Below, piece after piece: positions 27,301 through 37,372 of a stretch of 64,000 nt of DNA. This stretch comes from Opisthocomus hoazin. Lineage: Eukaryota; Chordata; Aves; Opisthocomiformes; Opisthocomidae. The DNA lies in contig NC_134415.1 in assembly GCF_030867145.1 (NCBI RefSeq), positions 65,563,300 to 65,627,299 on the forward strand, written 5' to 3'. The stretch's first letter is position 1, and each line of letters opens with the position of its first letter. The notes beneath the pieces were generated by a model. It did no database searches, was not told where the DNA came from, and saw only the letters and a program-made list of their open reading frames with translations. A program made the position numbers and the translations under genes.

Positions 27301-28764
27301 TGCTGTGTCCCCGTCATATGTACCCGACAGTTTTTTGCAGAGCAGAGACACAGACCTCTCGTCATCACCACTCTCAGTTTACTCTCACATTCACATCTTT
27401 AGGCTGGGGCAGAGCAGGGACAGAAATGGAGCATTTTCTCTTCATTTGCAAACCCCACTCCCGAGCACTCAGTAGTCAGAATGTGGACACGTAGCAAGCA
27501 TTATGATTTTGCCCTCCTTCTCCTTTTTCCCTCTGCTTAACATTTTCCTTAATTTGGAGTGTGCAACCTTCTGGCTACAGTACATATCACTGGTTCAAAA
27601 GCATTTTTGCCATTACTCTAGCTTTTAGCCAAGGTCTCCACAATCTTTTCTCCCAGTTTAAAGCCAAGACTTAACTCAAAGCGGTGAGAAGGACTCTACT
27701 ATTCAGCCGGACCTGCGTCAAAGCAGAAAAAGCAGCAAAATTCTTCGTTGCATCGGGCACTGCATTCAGAGCCGGGAAGAATTAATACCGTTGTCATAAC
27801 CCAGTGAAAAATCCCACGAGGCTGAATATGCGCACACACATGTGAATGCAACACATATGCCAACCCAGATTTTTATGAGCGGTGCCGTCAGTAGGGAGGT
27901 TGTTTATAGTTGCCAGTAATTTATAGCTTTTAAATGTAATGTTGGAATGCAAATAACTTTCCCCATCCCCTTCCCTCAGTGATCCGCTCATGAATAAGCC
28001 TGAAAGGAGCCCGAGCAGGAGATGCAGGAGACAGAGTGACTCAGCCTACCCCCGCTTTCTCCCGATCCCTGGAGATGTCATCCCACCCCGGCCATGGGAT
28101 CCGCTCCCAGCTCAGCCTGAGGACTCGCTCGGTGCACAGCTATGTGGGACGTGATACTTAACAACTCCTGTTCAAGGCAATGAAACAGAAACAGTGCTCA
28201 GCCTACCCTGCAGAAAAAAATGTATGAAATGGCCTTAAGTAAAAAAACCCTGAGCTTTCTGGAGCATTTGCAAGGAAGCTGAGGTTTTTCCTTTCCCTGC
28301 AGGATAAATGGCCATCCTAATGCTCCCCTCGTCTCTTTCTCCTACCTCTTCACATCAGCAGGGAAGGATGAGATATTGAAAACTGTCTTTCCACCCCTTC
28401 AGTGCCATTCAATATCAGAACTGCTGAAGTCAGTTTTATCCCTGTTTACTGGTGCTACAATTCATTGGCACTATTGGGAATGTGCTTTCTCTTTATGCAG
28501 TTACAGTCTGATTAAAAAAACCTCCCAAGGGTGCTCTCCCAGACCTTTGCCCAGGCTGCCCAAAAGACCAGACTGAAACCGACTGCTCTGGCTGCTGGTC
28601 TCTGCCAGCTTTGATTGCGCAGGCTTACAGGAAGATATGTAAAATAGGAAGGTCAGCAAGTTACTGCAGCATTCCTACTCACAGTGCTAACAGAAAAGGT
28701 TATCTGCAGTGCATTTAACCTCCCTTCTCTGGTGCTTTCACTGTTTTTCTTCTTTCCCCACCCA
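24301..28764. other. Non-coding single-copy sequence, no gene recognised
   Basis: No convincing coding exon or repeat was seen. The 25.1-26.5 kb part is GC-richer, with frames open on both strands without recognisable domains. An AT dinucleotide-like run (ATATATATATAAAATGC) is near 27173-27188. Confidence 0.55.
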
Positions 28765-28778
28765 CCCCCCCCCCCCCC
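28765..28778. repeat. C14 homopolymer
   Basis: Fourteen consecutive C follow CCCCACCCA. It is a slippage-prone tract, and its exact length may be a sequencing or assembly estimate. Confidence 0.85.
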
Positions 28779-31700
28779 AATAACAGAGATTTCTAGTTAT
28801 TAATATCTATGATAAGTTACGGTTTGGACTTCATAGAGTGTTTTTGGTATCTGCAGGCGAAAAGGCAGGGGCTAGCCTGTCAGATATTCGTGAATAAACA
28901 CTGAGAAGTGCAAAATATCTGCCTCACCTTTCACACTGGTGAAAAACGGAAAGCAGTGAAAGAGTTTATGGTACCAGGCAGATGTGAACAAAGCTGTCAG
29001 ACTGATCCCAAGCAAAGACAGGAAAAGCTCATTAGCAAACACTGGAGTCCTCAGCATCTTAGAGAAAAAACAAAGAAGATCCCTAGGCCACTAACTGTAG
29101 AGAAAACAAATCAACCCAAAATACAACAGGTGTATCCAAATGCTTAAAAATTATATTAAAATTATATCTTAAATATTATGATATTCATTTAAAGTCCATG
29201 AAAGCTCTGGGAGGTTTTTTGGTGGGCAGAACTCAGAGGTCAACTTTTCCAGCTTCTTTTCACCACCTCTGCTGATGAGAAAACCCCGTCTCATTTTGAA
29301 GGGGCAGCTGAGGCTTTGCCGTGCTCACACGGTCGCAGAGTGAGGGTTTTGAAGAGAAGCGTTAACTTGACAGCGACGGGGGCGAGAGTGAGCGAGCTGC
29401 AGCCGGGTGGGGAAGGGCACGGGTATCGGCCGCCGGAGACTGAAGAGGGACACAGACTTTACGATCATTGTGCGAGTTTGCGAATCTATGGCAGCCTTGC
29501 ATTTCTAACACGTGTCAATGCACACAGATAGAAGGTAGAAGCAGCAATCTCGTGCTAGAGCTGGCAAGAGTGAACCTTGGTCTGAAGAGATTTGGTTTTG
29601 TCACGGGGCAATATAAATAACATTTTTGTCCCTTAAATTATTTTTGTGTAGAGATAACAAGTCCAGGGTTTTTAGCACTTTCAACAATTTGGGCTATCAA
29701 AGATAAACCATCTATATTGTTGCTTCGCTTACTTAAGACAGATGAGTAGAAAATTAATTTGGCTCATTTTGTTTAATTGAAAATGTCTTCAGGACTCACC
29801 TTTTTCAGATAAGCTTATCAAGATCATTATCATTATTACAAATTTAAAAACCTGGGAAGTAAATAAAGAAGACACTAAAAAAGCCAACATCCAACAGGTT
29901 AGTTTCCATCTGAAAACTGTAAATACTTTCCTACCAGTTAAAAATTTCAATTTGTCTGTTAGAGGTCATTTTCAATTTTCTCATTTTTTCTCATTTTCAT
30001 TTATTTTTTTTTTTTCCACAAGACCCCCCACATACATGAGGCAATGATTTTAAAGTTAAGCAATCAAAGAAAAATACATGTCTTCTGGGAGAAACTCTCC
30101 CCGATGTTGCTGTGTCAGAAGCGTGACGATTCCCACCGCTGCCAGGGCTGTTGTCTCTGCAGTCACAGGTTACGGGGTTTGCTTAGTCCCTGGGAGACCA
30201 ATGTCCGAACCTTCACTTGGTGAGCTTAACCCAGTCCTATTGGGGTGGCTGGCATTTTCGTCCCTGGCTCCGTTGGGTGCAGGATTACACCCTTAGACTG
30301 AGTCTTTACCTTACTAACGCCTCAGGAAGAGGTATCTGCCTTTTTTGGCAAGACTGTCTGCTTTCAGAAGGGCCTTTGGCAAAGTGCAGCCCTGCTGCTG
30401 CTGCTGCTGCTACATGACGTAAAACTGGACCCTCGGTCCAACGCAAGCATAGTGATAACAACGCTGAAGGGCTAAGGCGTAAGGACACATTCCCTAGTAA
30501 AACAGGGGTTTGCCCTGTGCCTTGATGGGCTCAGGCGGCTTTCACTCCACCATCCTAAAGGTCAGCCTGCCCCTTCCAAGCAGCCTAAGATGGAGAAGCA
30601 CCACGATATTTTGCGTGCAAATGAGCCTATCCCCAACACTGTACAAACTGGGGTGGAGAGGAGCAATGTAATTCACCACGAAGCAGTCGCCAGAGCAGAT
30701 GTTCCGGCAATGCCGCGACAGTGTCGGCCTCCTCAGGACACATCCCTCCTCTGCTGGATGGAAGGCATGCTTGCTCTTCCAAGTCCCACAGGGGTGCTCT
30801 GGGCTGGGGGGTCCCTGTCGAGAGGCCACATCACAGGGCCACGAGCCCCTGCGCCCGCTCCAGGGTCAGGTCTTCTCTCCCTGTGGCAATGCCGAGTGGG
30901 CCAAAAGCAGGCACTTCCCAATTCTTAATTAATTAATCCTCCTTCTGCTTCCAGAGAGGGGTCACCCAAGGTGCCTTTCTCCTTGCAAAGAGGAGGAGCA
31001 GCCCCACTGCTGCAGAGCAGCTCAGTGATCACCCCAGAGGTGCCGCGGGGGAATGTCCCTGGCGGGTGTTGCAGGTGTAGCTTTAAAAGCTCCTGAAAGT
31101 TTCTGCTAGGGAGTGTAACACAAGGAATTGGTTGCCCTTTATTAAATTATTAACACCTCAAATGTCCCCTGAAATCTGCTAGTGATTTTCAGGTCAAATC
31201 AATGTTAGCTGTTTAACCCAGGAAGTACCACAGAAACAAGAGCAAAATACGATTACTTGGGATTTGGAGCAGTTTCATTGCCAGCTGCTAGACCTCAGGC
31301 TTTGCGCTGAAGACGCCTTCACGGTGCAATAGGTATTGGCACCATACAGTAATATTTACCTGACCTAGCTCTTCACCTTACAGGTCAGAGAGTGCTTCTG
31401 ATGGTGTTAAAGAGAAGGTTTTATGTATTTACCGCACTCACCAATTCATTAATTCCTTAAAGTTGTGTTTTATCGAACATCGAGTACTTTCTATCTAGCA
31501 AATAAAAAAATTAGTGCAACAATTACCTTGAAAAATGCTGTGATACAGTGCATTTGGATAATTTTAAGCTGTCACCACTTGCTAAAAAGAGCCAAATGAC
31601 CACATTTATAGTATAAACAATCCTAAATTACAGTTAATATAGTTTCTGCAACAGCACTTCTCTCAGAAAAGCAAGTGCACATTTATGGAAGTCTATTGCA

Positions 31701-33012
31701 GGGTTTATCTTCATTTTAAAAATGCTGAAATTGAAAATGTCTGCATTTGCTTGGACCCGTATTTCTTCAGAATATTTCATGTTCTTCAACTACTCTGCAG
31801 TTGGGCTCTCTACGAAATCTACAAAAGTCTGAAGCAAGTCACAAATACTACACACCACCTCCATATATCCAATCTATCAGAAGAGGGTCTGCTGTAGAAA
31901 TACATAGCATGTAAACTGGGGCTAGACTGAGCAGACAGAATGAAAGTAAATAAACCAAACGAAATGTGTCATTTGCCGCAGTGGAAACTCTAAGTGTGCA
32001 TTTGTTCATTTTTAATTATACAGATAGTGGAAATTATGCCATTCAGCGGAGACAAATTAGGCTTCAGATGGAAAGCATAATTCAGGTCAAGTAAGTAGCT
32101 GAAGGAAAAAATTGATATAATTACATATTGCCATTTGCATTCTTAAGACTCAGGTCTATAGGAGCTGGATTGAGATCCTACCCAGGCAGGAGCAAAACAT
32201 AGCATTTTCCCTGAGTAGTTATGTGGGGAAAGGTTTTCAGATTCCTCCAGGAGTTGTGGAAGTCTCCATTTTGATGTCGTCCTGCACAGCACCACAGGCT
32301 GTTTTACACTTGGAACACTGCAAAATACCAGTGTCCTATTTTGTGGTAAGTATGCATATTTATAGAAATATTCAAGATAGAAACTTCTGGTTTCTTTTCA
32401 GCATATTCTGGTGACAAGATCAGTCTTATGATCATCAAAACTTCAGTATTGAAAACAATTTCCAATAAATTAATGACTCAAACATAAAATGATGTTCATC
32501 CGAAAAAGTAAATATATGGGAGAATATAATTATGTGATGAGTATTGTTAAAAAGTATTCTGTTTTTTTGGTGAGTGAAATGATTTATTTTTAATTATTTT
32601 ATACTTGTCATCGGTCTTACGCAGAAATACCATACATTGTATACCCAGAACAACAAGGGCCGATGTGTATTCTTTAAGTTAGTTTCAAAACATCCCTTGC
32701 CATTAATAGGCTAATGGCAGTAGCTTCCTTCCTATTCAGCATTTTACACCACGTTCACCCTTCCAATACTATCGAATACCAATTGCCACAGCCTCTCTGG
32801 AATTGCCCAGAGAAATGCAGCCTGCGACCGCAGCCTGCTCAGCATCAGTTCTGCTTTCTGTTTCTACCCTTTGCTAAACAAACTCCACACGCATTTGTCT
32901 GATGGCTTGGGATATTGTTTGGCAGCGAACACGTCACCCTTGGAGCATGAATGCTCGAGACAAAAAGAGACGTGGCAACTAGGGCAGCAGTGGTACCGTA
33001 AATGCCTCATTT
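28779..33012. other. Non-coding sequence with a candidate conserved noncoding block
   Basis: No gene was recognised. A (CTG)6 run is at 30392-30409. The part 31440-32160 is AT-rich and low in CpG, and carries many TAATTA/ATTA homeodomain-type cores without simple repeats. That texture is often seen in vertebrate conserved noncoding elements, but conservation cannot be judged without an alignment. 29.15-29.20 and 29.6-30.1 kb are very AT-rich. Confidence 0.45.
30392..30409. repeat. (CTG)6 trinucleotide run
   Basis: Six perfect CTG units, not inside a credible coding frame. This is an ordinary short microsatellite. Confidence 0.85.
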
Positions 33013-33456
33013 AGGGCTACGAGGATGATGAGGGGACTGGAGCATCTCTCCTACAAGGAGAGGCTGAGGGAGCTGGGCTTGTTCAGCCTGAAGAAGAGAA
33101 GGCTGCGAGGGGACATAATAAATGTTTATAAATATCTCAAGGGTGGGTATCAGAAGGATGGGGACAGACTCTTTTCAGTGGTGCCCAGCGACAGGACAAG
33201 GGGCAATGGGCACAAACTGAAGCACAGGAAGTTCCGTCTGAACATGAGGAAGAACTTCTTCCCTCTGAGGGTGACGGAGCACTGGAACAGGCTGCCCAGG
33301 GAGGTTGTGGAGTCTCCTTCTCTGGAGATATTCAAGACCCGCCTGGACAAGTTCCTGTGCAGCCTGCTGTAGGTGACCCTGCTTCGGCAGGAGGGTTGGA
33401 CTAGATGACCCACAGAGGTCCCTTCCAACCCCGAACATTCTGTGATTCTGTGATTC
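33013..33456 (+). mobile_element. CR1 LINE, 5'-truncated, C-terminal ORF2 plus 3' UTR
   Basis: Homology to the 43-kb copy starts at AGGGCTACGAGGATG (33013). An open frame covers the last ~115 codons of ORF2 to the stop near 33370, including [13 protein letters not shown] and the [18 protein letters not shown] block, with no stop or frameshift. The 3' end has two ATTCTGTG octamers. It reads CCGAACATTC just before them, whereas the 2.9, 43.5 and 56.9 kb copies read CTACCATTC; the minus-strand 55-kb copy shares the CCGAACATTC variant. This is a dead fragment, since it lacks the reverse transcriptase core. Confidence 0.96.
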
Positions 33457-33949
33457 GACACTTCGGCACGGTCTGAATATCTGGGTTCTAAATGATAACG
33501 TGGAGCAGGGACAGAGGACAGCAGAGTATTTCATGACAGAGACGACTATGCTGTTCCTGCCCAGGGAAAATCATTCCGTCTCTGAAATAGACACAAGCTT
33601 TCTTTAAAAAGATGGATTCTTGTCCATTCAAGTCATTATTAGTCACTGAAACTGCGAGGTAATCATTTAATAGACTTTTAATACTGTTGCTTACAGCTAG
33701 AGTGCTTTTTTACCTCTCTGCCAACCACACCAGTGTAAATTACTTCTTTTAATGTTGGTTTGTTACATAGCAGGTGGTCTTGCTAAAATAGCGAGTCAAA
33801 AATACTTTGTGTCAACTGAGACTGGTGTATGAAAGGCTTCGTGTTCCAATCTCTCTTAACCTTCGCAGCATTTGTGAGACTTTCTGTGTGACAGCTGCGG
33901 AAGAAAAAAGATGGAAGTTCAAAAATGAAATTCTTCAAACAAAACACAC
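33457..33949. other. Non-coding spacer, no gene recognised
   Basis: AT-rich sequence between the CR1 copy and the CpG island. Nothing recognisable was seen. Confidence 0.6.
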
Positions 33950-34840
33950 CGTGCGGTGCTTACAGCTCCCGGCCCGCGGCCAGCACTTGTCTCAGCAGCC
34001 GCGCTCTGCCAGCCCCCGTCCATTTTCCCAGTCTCCGTCGGACACCGAGCGAGCCGCCCTCTCCCCTGCCGCGCTTCCTCCTCTCCGGAAGGTTCCGGGC
34101 CTGCGGACGCTTCCACGCCGCCGCGCAAGCAGGCAGGAGATCACCCTCTGCTCCGTCCTGACCAGCTGGCCCTCTGCTCCACACCAAGGCTTCGCCAGGC
34201 GTCAAGGCGTTCCCCACGCACCCGGCCAGACGCGCTACCGCGCCGCCTGCTTCCGGAGGCCGCCGTTAGGCTCAGGCGCGTCACCCAACGTCAAGGGAAA
34301 AACAAGGGTCAGTTATTTATCGGTAACCGGGCCGAGCCGGCCCCGGGCCGCCGCTCCGGTCGCCCAAACCCGCCGGGACGCCGGGGGCTCGGCTCCCGGG
34401 CCCGCCGCCCCCCCTGCCTCCGTCCCGAGCCCGCCGCCCCCACCCCTCCCCCGCCGCCCGCCGCCTGGGTCACAGCGCCCCCAAGCGGCTCTGCGGAGAC
34501 ACTGCCGTGCCCGGAGGGGGAGACGTCACGGCGGGGCCGGCCGAGCAGACCGAGCGAAACGTCGCCGTTCACCGCGTCCCCGGGCCGGGCACAGCTCCGT
34601 GCGAGGGGCAGGGGCGCCGGGCTTGTCGGCCTGACGTAACCGAGGAGAGGTGCTGACGTGCGCGCCTGCGTCAGTGCCGTTAGACGCAGGATCTGCAGAG
34701 AGATGGACGCGGATGCTGACGTCAAAGGTCCGAGGTCCAGCCTGGTCAGCTTCTAAGCGCAGCTCCCTTCTATACGCGCAGCTCCCTCAGTTGCTGGGTG
34801 GCCCCGCTGGTACAGGGGTGCCCAGCTGCGGGGTGAGCGG
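33950..34840. promoter_or_regulatory. CpG island, probable promoter of an unannotated transcript
   Basis: A very high density of CpG starts sharply near 33950 and continues to about 34740, with a GC-rich shoulder to 34840. Several CCGCCGCCC runs lie between 34330 and 34490. It holds six CREB/ATF-type elements between 34288 and 34724 (listed separately) and no obvious TATA box. Frames of 275 and 227 codons are open here, but they overlap on the same strand in different phases, as expected from stop-poor GC-rich DNA, and their translations are low-complexity Pro/Arg/Ala/Ser. A GGGGTGAGC near 34831-34838 could be a 5' splice site for a first exon on the plus strand. I infer a promoter, possibly for a long non-coding RNA or a 5' non-coding exon; direction is uncertain. 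Confidence 0.7.
34288..34724. promoter_or_regulatory. Cluster of CREB/ATF-like sites
   Basis: Elements seen are ACGTCA at 34288-34293, ACGTCA at 34523-34528, TGACGTAA at 34632-34639, TGACGTG at 34654-34660, TGCGTCA at 34667-34673, and a full palindromic TGACGTCA at 34717-34724. Four of the six fall within 93 bp. Full and half CREs in CpG islands near start sites are the arrangement bound by CREB and ATF proteins. Binding here is inferred from sequence only. Confidence 0.6.
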
Positions 34841-36777
34841 CACCCCAAAACACCCCGTGGCCTCTGCAGCAACGAGCTGCGAGCAGCGTCAGAAGTTCCC
34901 CCTGCACCTCACCTCGCCGAGGTGTTCTTTTCCTGCGGTTTTCCCTACAGATGCTGCTGCGGTATCTCAGCCATTGTTCCTGGGCAGACTTTGCCCCGGG
35001 ACCTTGCAGGAATGAAATCCTTATAGAAGACGCTGCATTGAAAAGCAGAAAGGAGTACCCGTCACAGCCGCCTCTGAAGGTGAACCCAGGTACCTCTCCA
35101 CATCACTCCTTGAACAAGTTTGTTATGATAAGCAGGCACTAAGCCACCTACGGAACTTCAAAAGCCTCGCTGTGCTTGAAAAGGCTTCTTTGGGCCCCAC
35201 CAAGAATGTATTTATAGGCAGACTGAATTTTTGGAAGCGCTTGCTGCCGTTCATGTAGTGTGTTGGGATCTGCATGCACCCCTAGCCCCGGGAGCAGGGC
35301 ATTACTCACCGAGCAAGCGCTGCCTCCGTCGACATTTGTTACTGAAACTGCACGCGCCTGCGTTCGGCAGCTGCCTGCTGCCCCTGCGTAGCCCAGCACC
35401 CACCTCGGGATCAGCAGAACGGAGCTTCCCAAGGGGACCACGCACCGGGCAGCAGGTCACCCCACTGGGGCTGCCGGCAGCACTGCCTGTGGCGAGCTGC
35501 TCCTGCCCAGCCCAGGGAGCGAGGCTCCCCGGGGGTCCCTGCCCACCCGCCGCTGCCATCAGGCCCCCGAAAGCCTCACTGGGTGGCTCGGGTGGTGGGT
35601 TAAGCAGAACGAAGTGGTGCATCCTTTTGCCCCCCTGCGAAACAGGTGTCAATAAGTGATTTCAAACACGTGGAAAACTCTGATGCGGTAGCGCTTTACG
35701 TGCTCTCCGCGTCGGCGCGAAACACACCCCGTGCAAGCACCCTGTCAGGCCCAGAACAACAGCTGTGCCACGCAGTCCAGGTTTCTTCAGGTTTTTTGCT
35801 TACAAACATGTTTCAGGAAGAATTTCAGGCACAGTCAACATCCACCTCCAGATCCCCCGAGGTAAGAGCCAGACTGTGTCTCCAGTACGTTGTCAGCTCC
35901 TAATAAAAAGGCAAAATCATTCTGCGGATCCCAGCTTGAGTCAGTCAGAAAAGAAAACAATTCGCAGAGCCACTACTGCTCCGTAGCGAGGAGCCATTAT
36001 TAGATGAATCCTCAGGGGCCAACTCGGTTGCGGTTGGTCAGGTGTTTAAATATTCCTATTCGGCTGCCTGAGTGCTGTCCAGGACATGAAGCAAATGAAG
36101 CCTGGCTGTTACCCAGATGATCCGCGATGTTGTGACCAGATGGAACTTCACTTACAACATGTGTAGGTGCCTGCTGGACAATAAACAGGCTTTCGCTGTC
36201 GTTTGCTCTGATGAGCTCAAGGGGGTTACTGGCAGGTTAAAACAATAACAGCCCCCAAAAGATTTATTGGTGTTTTTTTTTTAAATATGCGCCAGATCAG
36301 CAGAACAACAACAACAACAAAAAAGGTTACATGGATGTTTATTTTTTGCATTAGCACTGATTTCTGGTTTTGTCTCAACTCGCGATCAGCAAACAGCTGT
36401 ACTTTTCCCCATAAGCTTGTGTTTGTTTATTTTTTTCGCTTGAAATTGTTGTGATAGCTGCAAACATAATTTATAGATAAACCAAAAATTATTTATAGCC
36501 TCATTTCCATTTGGGGGGGTGGGGAGGGAGAGTGGGTATGTATGTGCACGCATGAGTGGCCCCCCCGTGTGTACTTCTGCATGACTGGCCATCCTCCCTT
36601 CCAATAACTTTCAAATGAATTCGACAATTTCAATTAAATACCATCTGAATTCTTACAAACATCACGAAAATAAAAAGCCAGAGATAGAAGAAAGAGCTAG
36701 ATTATAGCTCCTGCTGAAACAAGAGCTTCAGTGCAGGCTCCACCCTTGTGACCCATCAGAAATTGGAAAAAAGTGAG
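34841..36777. other. Non-coding sequence, no gene recognised
   Basis: 35.2-35.65 kb is GC-rich and open in several frames without a recognisable protein. CCCCGAGGTAAGAG at about 35857-35870 resembles a 5' splice donor, but no exon can be tied to it. An AACAAC run is near 36305-36320, and a quadruplex-type G tract is at 36513-36536 (listed separately). Confidence 0.5.
36513..36536 (+). other. G-quadruplex-type motif
   Basis: Four G runs (G7, G4, G3, G3) are separated by loops of 1, 1 and 5 bases, fitting the usual intramolecular quadruplex pattern. It lies about 240 bp upstream of the plus-strand LTR. Confidence 0.6.
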
Positions 36778-37372
36778 TGTCCTGGTTTTGGCTGGGACAG
36801 GGTTAATTTTCTTCCTAGTAGCAGGTATAGCACTGTGTTTTGGATAGGAGAACAATGTTGATAATACAGGGATGTTTTTGTTACTGCTGAGCAGTGCTTG
36901 CACAGAGTCAAGGCTTTTCCTGCTTCTCACCCCACCCCACCAGCGAGCGGGCTGGGGGTGCACGAGAAGCTGGGAGGGGACACGGCAAGGACAGCTGACC
37001 CCAACTGACCAAAGTGACATCCCGTACCGTATGGCGTCATGCTCAGCATAAAAGCTGGGGGAAGAAGAAGGAAGGTGGGGAGACATTTGGAGTGGTGGCT
37101 TTTGTCTCCCCAAGTCACGGTTATGTGTGATGGAGCCCTGCTTTCCCAGGGATGGCTGAACACCGGCCTGCCGCTGGGAAGCAGGGAATGAATTCCTTGG
37201 TTTGCTTTGCTTCCACACGTGGCTTTTGCTTTACCTGTTAAAATTTGTGTCTTTATCTCAATCCACGAGTTTCCTCACTTTTGCCCTTCTGATTCTCTCC
37301 CCCATCCCACCCAGGGGGAGTGAGTGAGCGGCTGTGTGGGGCTGAGCTGCTGGATGGGGTTAAGCCACAACA
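36778..37372 (+). mobile_element. Solo LTR of an avian endogenous retrovirus family
   Basis: The 595-bp element begins TGTCCTGGTTTTGGCTGGGA and ends in GGGGTTAAGCCACAACA, giving TG...CA ends. Both ends align with the inverted copy at 43733-44366, whose reverse complement starts TGTCCTGATTTTGGCTGGGA. GCATAAAAGC near 37047-37056 is a plausible TATA element. TCTTTATCTCAATCCAC in the 3' third matches TCTTTATCTCAACCCAC in the other copy. No gag, pol or env sequence adjoins it on either side, so it is a solo LTR left by recombination between LTRs. The flanking pentamers (GTGAG before, ACACG after) do not match, so the target-site duplication is lost or the ends are altered. Confidence 0.85.

Noticed and set aside
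33807..34634. Open frame of 275 codons in the central CpG island, with an overlapping 227-codon frame
   Set aside because: Both are open because GC-rich DNA has few stops. The translations are Pro/Arg/Ala/Ser-rich low complexity, and the frames overlap on one strand in different phases. No domain or start context supports them.
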